A stretch of 7,031 nucleotides of DNA from an uncultured bacterium (GTDB lineage Bacteria; CALINM01): the NCBI GenBank assembly GCA_938045315.1, contig CALINM010000120.1:1-7031 (forward strand), in the 5' to 3' direction. Below are positions 1 to 5,820 of the stretch, piece after piece (position 1 is the first letter of the stretch; each line of letters opens with the position of its first letter). The translations under genes were made by a program, and so were the position numbers. The notes beneath the pieces are model-generated. The model saw only the letters and a list, made by a program, of their open reading frames with translations. It was not told where the DNA came from and made no database searches.

Positions 1-1635
1 CCTGCCTAAAATAGGTATTTCACTTAAAAATATTATACCAGATTTTGTTTTAGAAGTTCTGTTTTGTATAAGACCACCAATAACTGTTGTCTCACCATCT
101 TTTAATCTTAGTAATGTTTTTGCATTTCTTGTTCCTATTCTATATACTGTTGTGCCATTCGGGGTTCTATTCTCAGAAATTATATTACTAACCTCCGCTT
201 CTATTTTAATTTCCACTTCATCATTGGAAAGAATTTTTGGTTCTGCATTAAACTTAACACCCACATCGACATATTGGACATTTTCAGAACGATTATCCAC
301 CCCACTAACTGTAACGGTAATCACTGGCACTCTATCTCCCACATGGACCTGGGACTTAGCACCATCAAGAGCCCTTAGTTGAGGGCTAGCAAGTGTTTTT
401 GTAACACCAGTTTGCTTAAGAAAATTAAGGGTAACACTGGGAAGAGTAAATAACACATTTCTTTCAAACATGGAGTTTTCTAAATCCCTGATATTTACAA
501 GTGTCCCGGTAAGAGATGAACTACTTGTAACTGAAGAAGGAGGATTACCCTTTGCAAAACCAGCTTGTATGTTCAAGGGACTAAAATCAATGCCTAATTT
601 TTCCAGATCGTTTCTATTAACTTCGAGAAATTCAAGATTTAGTACCACTTCAGGCTTTGGTAAATCATTAGCTTCAATTACCTTTTCTGCTATCTCTAAA
701 GAATCAGCATCTGCTCTAATCACTATTGCATTTTGTTCTTCATTTACAAATATCTGTCTTGCCTCAATTAGACTTCTTAAGATATTTATCATTTTTTTCG
801 CATCTGAATACTTAAGAAAGAAAGTTCTTATATAATATTCATCATATTCTCTTCTCTTCTGCTTATTATCCGGATATACGATAACGTTCTTTGGATTTAC
901 AATCTTTACAGCTAACTTATTAGAAAATAGAAGTAATTCTAAAGCTTGAACAAATGTGGCATCTTCTATAAATATTGTAACCTTGGTATCTCTAATAGCT
1001 TCATCGAATATAAAATTGATACCCGATAGTTTTGAAAGTACTTCAAAAACATCTTTTATGTTAGCATCTTTAAATTTTAGAGTTACTGGTTTTGAAGAAT
1101 CAAAAGAAAGCTCATATTCAAACTTCGACTTCTGATCATAATTGGTTAGGGTATCCAAAAGATCCTTAGCTTCTATTGAATTAGGGTCCAAAACGTATGC
1201 TTTTTTTGCTGCTTCTAAAGCTTCTTTAAATTTGTTTAAAGCATAAAACTCTTTTGCCTTTGTAAGACTCTCTATGGCATCTTTTTTTCTTTTTACTTCC
1301 TGTAAATATTTGAGAGCATTTTTATAATTAGGATCTAATACAAGGGTCATCTGGAACTCTTTTTCAGCTTCAGTAAAATTATTCTCTTCTAAAAATTTAA
1401 GACCCCTCTTAAAGTGATCCCTCGCAGATGCTTCTTTGGCTCTTAATAGCTTAATTCTATACTCAAAATTTTTCGGCGAATCAGTTAAAGCCCTCTGATA
1501 ATAAATTATAGCTTCATCATACTTTCCTTCTTCCATTAACTTTTCAGCTCTGTAATAAGAATTTGTAGCACACGCTGATATTAAAAACATTAAAAAAATT
1601 ATTAAGATCATCTTATTTCTTCTTATCTTTTGCAT
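1..1635 (-). CDS. gspD: GspD-family secretin, lipoprotein with N-terminal TPRs (3' end beyond window)
   Basis: Outer-membrane secretin that forms the exit pore; 545 codons are visible and the frame is open through base 1. Domains: lipoprotein signal (residues 1-22, basic MQKIRRNK, hydrophobic core, lipobox ISAC with Cys22, Ala at +2, so outer-membrane sorting is likely); about three TPR units (about 27-60, 72-105, 126-160, with the repeated LDPN turn); an N0/STN-like domain (about 180-258); one Secretin_N/N1 domain (about 266-326); secretin beta domain from about 330. Secretin hallmarks seen: LASPQLRALDG, VGDRVPV (432-438), DGETTVIGGL (513-522) and the terminal IPILG (540-544), after which the family usually has several dozen more residues. 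I chose ATG 1635 over ATG 1611 because it has an excellent GAGGTGA ribosome site and supplies the basic n-region. The CDS overlaps the gspC-like gene by 23 bases. Fold and family are sure; whether this is secretion-type GspD or pilus-type PilQ is less so. Confidence 0.95.
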   Translation of the reverse strand, partial: MQKIRRNKMILIIFLMFLISACATNSYYRAEKLMEEGKYDEAIIYYQRALTDSPKNFEYRIKLLRAKEASARDHFKRGLKFLEENNFTEAEKEFQMTLVLDPNYKNALKYLQEVKRKKDAIESLTKAKEFYALNKFKEALEAAKKAYVLDPNSIEAKDLLDTLTNYDQKSKFEYELSFDSSKPVTLKFKDANIKDVFEVLSKLSGINFIFDEAIRDTKVTIFIEDATFVQALELLLFSNKLAVKIVNPKNVIVYPDNKQKRREYDEYYIRTFFLKYSDAKKMINILRSLIEARQIFVNEEQNAIVIRADADSLEIAEKVIEANDLPKPEVVLNLEFLEVNRNDLEKLGIDFSPLNIQAGFAKGNPPSSVTSSSSLTGTLVNIRDLENSMFERNVLFTLPSVTLNFLKQTGVTKTLASPQLRALDGAKSQVHVGDRVPVITVTVSGVDNRSENVQYVDVGVKFNAEPKILSNDEVEIKIEAEVSNIISENRTPNGTTVYRIGTRNAKTLLRLKDGETTVIGGLIQNRTSKTKSGIIFLSEIPILGR

Positions 1636-2200
1636 CTTTCACCTCTTTTTCTACAGTTAAAATCCTTTTATTACCTTTATCATCCAGTAGTATTACCTCT
1701 GTGTCGTCTATCTTTAAAATTTCAAAACCTGTATTAAATATCCTGTCTTTCTGTTTGTAAGATTTTATATCCCTATCTTTTTTAAAAAAAGCAATATATT
1801 TATCATCTTTCTTGAGTATTCCCATAAGTATTACATCTTTAAGTTCGTCTATCACGGGTTCTTTATCCTGTATTTTAGGTTTAGGCTCCACAGGTAAAGG
1901 TGGAAGTGGTGGAGTATGTATTGGGGTTGCTTTTTTTCTTTCTGTTTCCTGCTTTTTTTGATCTAAATCAGGTCTTAATAACTCACCAAACAAATCTTTA
2001 TTTGTTATCTTAAGAGAAATTTCTGGATAGTTGTATGTTTTCCCTTTAAATTCCTGTGGAGAATAATCTTTATTAACTCCTTTTTGAACCGTCGTTTTAT
2101 TTACACTTTTCAAAGTTATGTTACCATTATACTGGATAATAATAAAAACTATTATCCACAACCCAATAAGATATAAAAGTAACTTTTTTTTACTATCCAT
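1613..2200 (-). CDS. gspC: GspC/PilP-type inner-membrane clamp protein with HR domain
   Basis: Bitopic periplasmic protein that links the inner-membrane platform to the secretin. From ATG 2200 (195 aa): short basic N-terminus, one membrane segment (about 6-22), a linker with NKDLFGELLRP (67-77, resembling the short pre-linker motif of PilP/GspC proteins), a charged then proline-rich stretch (about 91-109, TPPLPPLPVEPKPK), and a C-terminal HR-like beta domain (about 118-184: VILMGILKKDDKYIAFFKK, then a KDRIF turn, then EVILLDDKGNKRILTV). In type II systems the HR domain binds the N0 domain of GspD, and the secretin gene is next in this operon. No PDZ domain follows; the protein ends in a Lys/Asp-rich tail. 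The TTG at 2203 directly before the ATG is an alternative start (AAGGA at 2210-2214, 6 bases to TTG, 9 to ATG). PilP is the alternative name; the HR pattern favours GspC-like. Confidence 0.82.
   Translation of the reverse strand: MDSKKKLLLYLIGLWIIVFIIIQYNGNITLKSVNKTTVQKGVNKDYSPQEFKGKTYNYPEISLKITNKDLFGELLRPDLDQKKQETERKKATPIHTPPLPPLPVEPKPKIQDKEPVIDELKDVILMGILKKDDKYIAFFKKDRDIKSYKQKDRIFNTGFEILKIDDTEVILLDDKGNKRILTVEKEVKDAKDKKK
1639..1646 (-). promoter_or_regulatory. Strong ribosome binding site of the secretin gene, inside the upstream gene
   Basis: The minus strand reads AGAGGTGA here, followed by AAG and ATG (1635-1633). Seven bases (GAGGTGA) match the standard anti-Shine-Dalgarno complement, with about six bases from the GAGG core to the start codon. 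It lies within the last codons (Glu-Val-Lys) of the gspC-like gene. It is the main evidence for starting the secretin at 1635 rather than at the in-frame ATG at 1611. Confidence 0.8.
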
Positions 2201-2700
2201 CAATTTGTTTCCTTCAAATAGGTATTAATAAATAAATTTACCGTAATAACTGGTATTTTTTTATTAATTTTTATACCTGAAATTTCAAAAAAATGTGAAC
2301 CCCTTTCGAGAGAGTAGATAAATCTTCTGATATTTTCATATGGGCCTTCTAAAGTAATATTTAAAATGACCTTTTGTAATCTTACATCTTTCTTTTCTTC
2401 AAAGGTATAACTGATATTCATTAAATCAACCTTTGCCAGATATGATTGTTCGAAGAGATAAGAAATCAACTTTGGGAAATTATTAGTACTTCTCAGCTTC
2501 TTTTCAAATTCCCCCACTTCTTCTTTCATCTTATATATATACTCATATCCAGTAATCCCCTCATGTTTTACCCTGTTTCTCAATTCAGTGTATTCACTTA
2601 CTAATTTATTAAGCTGATTCTGTTTTGATGGAAGTATAATGCTCCAGATAAGAACATTTAGTATAAAAAGGATAACTACTATTGCACCTTTTTTTTTCAA
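2200..2700 (-). CDS. pilO: PilO/GspM-like inner-membrane alignment protein (TTG start)
   Basis: Bitopic inner-membrane protein, partner of PilN in the alignment subcomplex. The 166 residues show a basic start (MKKKG), one membrane segment (about 6-23), a charged coiled-coil-like stretch (about 25-70) and a C-terminal alpha/beta domain (about 76-163) with the PilO-type pattern FPKLISYLFEQSYLAKVDL ... ILNITLEGPYENIRRFIYSLE ... FFEISGIKI ... VNLFINTYL, expected to fold as a ferredoxin-like domain. There is no ATG before codon 58, so the TTG at 2700 is required. AAGGGGAG (2706-2713) lies five bases upstream and supports it. The start overlaps the pilN stop as TTGA. A run of nine A follows the start codon. 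Length is slightly short for PilO (about 200) and near GspM (about 160). Type IVa PilO and type II GspM are structural homologues, so the symbol is provisional. Confidence 0.82.
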   Translation of the reverse strand: MKKKGAIVVILFILNVLIWSIILPSKQNQLNKLVSEYTELRNRVKHEGITGYEYIYKMKEEVGEFEKKLRSTNNFPKLISYLFEQSYLAKVDLMNISYTFEEKKDVRLQKVILNITLEGPYENIRRFIYSLERGSHFFEISGIKINKKIPVITVNLFINTYLKETN

Positions 2701-3251
2701 ATCAACTCCCCTTTTATTTCAAAGTTCCCGATTGTAACCCTTTTATCCATTCCCCTAACCATCGTCTGCTTCACCAATGTTACTTTTCTAAATATTTCAA
2801 CCCTTTGAAGCTCACTCAAATAAGAAACAACAGCTTCTGGATTAAGAGTTTCTCCATTTATAATAAAAGTTTTTCTGGATATATCGAAATCAAGGCTTAC
2901 AAGTTTTATATTTTTTGGCGTTTTTTCTTCTAAAATGTTAAAAAAAACGGTTTGTGTCAACCTATCCTGCCTTAGTTCATTATAAAATCTAATTTTATTT
3001 TTTAAAATTACTTCCTCCCCACTTGTTATAATTCTTTTTCTCTCTTCCTTTGCCTTTTCAAGTTTTATATTCAACTCTCCTAATTCCTGCTTAACTCTAT
3101 TTATTTCTCTGTCCACATGATAAAACTTAATAAAGCCATAAAAAGTCAAAATTATAAGAATAAACACCAGTATCCAATATGCTTTGGAAAAGAATTTTTT
3201 TTGTATTTCTTTACTTCTATTGTAGTTTGAAAAATTTATTCTGTATTTCAA
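2697..3251 (-). CDS. pilN: PilN-like inner-membrane alignment protein (TTG start)
   Basis: Bitopic inner-membrane protein that in type IV pili binds cytoplasmic PilM through its N-terminal tail and PilO in the periplasm; equivalent to the membrane plus periplasmic part of GspL. The 184 residues comprise a 24-residue cytoplasmic tail, one membrane segment (about 25-43), a Glu/Lys-rich coiled coil (about 46-75) and a periplasmic alpha/beta domain (about 98-184). The PilN signature is visible there: FFNILEEKTPKNIKLVSLDF, then FIINGETLNPEAVVSYLSELQ, VEIFRKVTLV and the closing FEIKGE. The usual N-terminal INLLP motif is replaced by RINFSNYN. TTG 3251 is the only sensible start (next Met is at residue 164), with TTGGAG seven bases upstream. 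The start overlaps the pilM stop as TTGA. The family is well supported; GspL-like is an equivalent reading. Confidence 0.86.
   Translation of the reverse strand: MKYRINFSNYNRSKEIQKKFFSKAYWILVFILIILTFYGFIKFYHVDREINRVKQELGELNIKLEKAKEERKRIITSGEEVILKNKIRFYNELRQDRLTQTVFFNILEEKTPKNIKLVSLDFDISRKTFIINGETLNPEAVVSYLSELQRVEIFRKVTLVKQTMVRGMDKRVTIGNFEIKGELI
2706..2713 (-). promoter_or_regulatory. Ribosome binding site for the TTG-started pilO-like gene
   Basis: The minus strand reads AAGGGGAG five bases before TTG 2700. It sits in the last codons of the pilN-like gene. It decides the start because no ATG or GTG is available near the N-terminus and the membrane segment begins only about six residues after the TTG. 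Confidence 0.7.
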
Positions 3252-4111
3252 CTAAAAGCTCCAACTGCTATAACATATCTGCTTAATATATTATATTGAA
3301 CATTTTCCTGTATCTTTAATTCTGAAAGAGAAATAGATAAACTTTTTTCGGGTAGAAAATTTTTTATATCTTCCCTCACCAACTCATCAAAATATAATAA
3401 CTTTTCAGGAGCTTTTATACCCTCAGTTTTATTTATTGTTGATAAAAAACTGAAAAACTCCGCTTCCAATCTTTCTAATGGCAGCATTTGATCTAATTCA
3501 CGAATATATCTGGGAATACCATCCACATAAACCATCATGGAATAACCCTTATCTTTTAGCCATAATATAACACAATCTTCAGTTAAATAAGGTTCAAGAA
3601 CATTTAGTATGGCTATTGATGGTGGCATAATAACTGGAGCAACAAAACCACTTTCTTTAAGACATTTTTCTAAATCCATAATAAGCGTTTTGAAAGATAC
3701 CGCGATTAAAAGAGTTGTTTGTTCTTTCAACCTTGAAATAACATCTATTCTCATTTCTATTTGTTCTTTTGGGATAGGAATAATTTTACCTATCTTCCAC
3801 ATAACAAAATCGTATAGCTCATTCCTGTTTTTAGGGACATCTTCCACATCGAGAGTATAATACCAGGTTACTCCGTAGGGAAGTATAATATTAATTTCTT
3901 TTTTTTTATCTTTTTGCTTTTTATCAAACGAATTAAGGAGTTGAGTTAAATTTTCACAATCCATTAACAATTCAGCACCTTTTCTTTGAAAAAGCGTTCT
4001 TCCTTCATGTTCATATTTTTCAAAACCTGACAAAGTTATAATACCCTGTTTCTTTTCCACATTAACATATGAAAAACCAGCTCTTTCTAATATTAAGAAT
4101 TTATTCATCAT
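3248..4111 (-). CDS. pilM: PilM / GspL cytoplasmic-domain-like actin-fold protein
   Basis: Cytoplasmic actin-fold component that connects the assembly ATPase and platform to PilN. There is no membrane segment in its 287 residues. PilM-like features: a W/E-type helix followed by IPIPKEQIEMRIDVI (111-125), then LLIAVSFKTLIMDLEKCLKE (134-153) and GFVAPVIMPPSIAILNVL (155-172), and an actin-like second half with VILWLKDKGYSMMVYVDG (181-198). Both nucleotide-binding loops look degenerate: the first strand reads FLILERAGFSYVNV with no DxG, and the second lacks the DIG. It is also shorter than usual PilM (about 350), closer to the GspL cytoplasmic domain. The start overlaps the gspE stop as ATGATGA. 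AGAGG (4113-4117) is one base from ATG 4111 and four from ATG 4108, so the second Met may be the true start. The gene directly precedes pilN, as in pilMNO loci. Confidence 0.82.
   Translation of the reverse strand: MMNKFLILERAGFSYVNVEKKQGIITLSGFEKYEHEGRTLFQRKGAELLMDCENLTQLLNSFDKKQKDKKKEINIILPYGVTWYYTLDVEDVPKNRNELYDFVMWKIGKIIPIPKEQIEMRIDVISRLKEQTTLLIAVSFKTLIMDLEKCLKESGFVAPVIMPPSIAILNVLEPYLTEDCVILWLKDKGYSMMVYVDGIPRYIRELDQMLPLERLEAEFFSFLSTINKTEGIKAPEKLLYFDELVREDIKNFLPEKSLSISLSELKIQENVQYNILSRYVIAVGAFS
3259..3264 (-). promoter_or_regulatory. Ribosome binding site for the TTG-started pilN-like gene
   Basis: The minus strand reads TTGGAG, with a seven-base gap to TTG 3251. It overlaps the Val-Gly-Ala codons at the end of the pilM-like gene. 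It supports the UUG initiation codon for a gene that has no nearby ATG. Confidence 0.65.
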
Positions 4112-5820
4112 ACCTCTGCAAAGGTTACTCTATTGATCTCTTTAATTGTCGTTACTCCTTCAAGGACCTTTTTTTCTGCAACTTCCCTTAAAAATACAGT
4201 CCCCAGTTCTTTTGCCTTTTTTTTCAAAACATGTATCGGTGCTTTATCAATAATTAGTTCTTTCATGTCATCATTTAAATTTAAGACTTCACCTATTGCA
4301 ATCCTTCCTTTATAACCAGTCCCAGAACATTCACTACATCCACTACCTTCATAAAATTCAAAATCCCTGTATTTTTCACCATTAAAACCCATCACTGTTA
4401 AAAAATCTTCGCTGTATTTTACCTTTTTTTTACAATTGCTACAAATCACTCTTATCAGCCTTTGTGCCATTACACAGTTTAGAGATGAAACAAAGTTATA
4501 AGGGCTTATACCCATATTTAAAAATCTTGCAATAACATCAAATATATTGTTTGCATGAACCGTCGTTAATACAAGGTGACCTGTTAATGCAGATTGAATA
4601 GCAATTTGAGCTGTCTCAGGATCTCTTATTTCCCCAACCATAATTTTGTCTGGGTCATGCCTTAATATGGAGCGAAGCCCCCTTGCAAATGTCAGGCCCT
4701 TTTTCTCATTTACAGGTATCTGCACAACACCCTTTAACTGATATTCAACTGGGTCTTCAATAGTAACTATTTTATCCTCTCCATTATTAATCTCTGAAAT
4801 AGCAGCATACAAAGTTGTTGTTTTACCTGAACCTGTAGGACCAGTAACAAGTATCATCCCATAAGGTTCTCTAATTTTTTTCTTCATTACACTTATAACA
4901 TTCTCATCAAACCCCAATGATTCTAAGCTAAGATTTTTTAAATCAATAATTATGCTCTCTTTATCAAGAATTCTTATTACAGCATCTTCCCCAAAAATTG
5001 TAGGCAAAATAGACACACGAAAATCTATAGATCTACCTTTTATTCTCAGTTTAAACCTCCCATCTTGGGGGACTCTTTGTTCAGCAATATCAAGCTCTGA
5101 CATTACTTTTATTCTTGAAATTATATGATTCTGGTATTTTAAATCAATTGGACCTAAAGCTTTTTGAAGTATACCATCGATCCTAAATCTTATATATACA
5201 CCCTCTTGAGAAGATTCAATATGTATATCACTTGCCCTTTTTTGAAGGGCGTCATAAATAGCTGTATCAACGAGCTTAACAATTGGACTTGTTTCTTCAT
5301 CTGATAATTTCTCGAGAGATAATACCTCTTCTCCTTCTTCAGTTTCTTTTACAAGAAGCACCCTTATATCTTCTGTAACTTCTTCTAAAACACGAGAGGT
5401 ACTTTCTATTTTTTTCAATATCTTTTCAATTTTTGAGGGAGGGGCACAAACAACCTCTATTTCCTTTCCCGTAAGAAGATATAGTTCATCTTTAGCAAAT
5501 AAGTTAGTTGGATCGACAAAGGCAAAAAATAACTTTTCGTTTTTTTCCTCTAAAAAAATACACTTATTTCTTTGCATAACCTCAATTGTTATATTTTCTG
5601 GCATCTTTTCAGGAATTACAAAATCACTAAGGTTCATATATTTCAATTTCAGCTGTTCTGAGAGAGTCTGATAAAAATCTTCTTCCGTCACGTAGCCTTT
5701 CTTAATTAAAATATTACCAATCCTCTCTCTTGAGTTTAAAGCTTCAGCTAAAGCAATTTTTAAGTGTTCCTCAGAAACCAGCTTTTTCTCTAATAAAAGC
5801 TCACCAATATACTTTCTCAT
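4108..5820 (-). CDS. gspE: GspE/PilB-family assembly ATPase
   Basis: Hexameric cytoplasmic ATPase that powers (pseudo)pilus assembly; 570 aa, normal for the family. Order: MshEN-like helical repeats (about 1-60; the second copy RIGNILIKKGYVTEED fits well, the first is weaker), T2SSE_N domain (about 60-140, FVDPTNL near 101-107), acidic linker (about 145-178), then the ATPase core: ASDIHIE (196-202), RFRIDG (211-216) and QRVPQDGR (248-255) arginines, Walker A GPTGSGKT (327-334), Asp box TIEDPVEY (353-360), Walker B region with DPDKIMVGEIRD (389-400, Glu397) and His box GHLVLTTVHAN (414-424). The tetracysteine zinc motif is present (Cys460, Cys463, Cys495, Cys498), typical of GspE and PilB and not of PilT retraction ATPases. 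All catalytic residues are intact. It overlaps gspF as ATGA and pilM by 4 bases. The ribosome site is weak (AGGA about 11 bases upstream), suggesting coupling to gspF translation. PilB is the alternative name. Confidence 0.97.
   Translation of the reverse strand: MRKYIGELLLEKKLVSEEHLKIALAEALNSRERIGNILIKKGYVTEEDFYQTLSEQLKLKYMNLSDFVIPEKMPENITIEVMQRNKCIFLEEKNEKLFFAFVDPTNLFAKDELYLLTGKEIEVVCAPPSKIEKILKKIESTSRVLEEVTEDIRVLLVKETEEGEEVLSLEKLSDEETSPIVKLVDTAIYDALQKRASDIHIESSQEGVYIRFRIDGILQKALGPIDLKYQNHIISRIKVMSELDIAEQRVPQDGRFKLRIKGRSIDFRVSILPTIFGEDAVIRILDKESIIIDLKNLSLESLGFDENVISVMKKKIREPYGMILVTGPTGSGKTTTLYAAISEINNGEDKIVTIEDPVEYQLKGVVQIPVNEKKGLTFARGLRSILRHDPDKIMVGEIRDPETAQIAIQSALTGHLVLTTVHANNIFDVIARFLNMGISPYNFVSSLNCVMAQRLIRVICSNCKKKVKYSEDFLTVMGFNGEKYRDFEFYEGSGCSECSGTGYKGRIAIGEVLNLNDDMKELIIDKAPIHVLKKKAKELGTVFLREVAEKKVLEGVTTIKEINRVTFAEV

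Noticed and set aside
152-835. Plus-strand open frames of 76 and 121 codons (152-382 and 470-835)
   Set aside because: They lie opposite the secretin gene, whose reverse frame gives continuous N1 and secretin-domain motifs over the same bases. Their own translations show no recognisable domain, and they have no visible ribosome sites.
2682-2933. Plus-strand open frame of 83 codons
   Set aside because: It lies opposite the pilO-like start and the end of pilN. Its Phe/Tyr/Lys-rich translation is typical of antisense to AT-rich coding DNA.
3609-3860. Plus-strand open frame of 83 codons opposite the pilM-like gene
   Set aside because: The opposite strand is clearly coding with PilM-family pattern. 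There is no independent support.
4133-4315. Plus-strand open frame of 60 codons opposite the 3' end of gspE
   Set aside because: The gspE frame continues to its proper end here, after the zinc motif and C-terminal helices. The shadow frame has no domain or start signal.
2689-4432. T8-T9 runs on the plus strand as possible intrinsic terminators
   Set aside because: They are poly-Lys codons inside minus-strand genes. I see no GC-rich hairpin before them on either strand.
4108-5820. GspE as a PilT-type retraction ATPase
   Set aside because: Its length of 570 aa, the N-terminal T2SSE_N domain and the tetracysteine zinc motif all match assembly ATPases. PilT is about 350 aa and lacks these parts.
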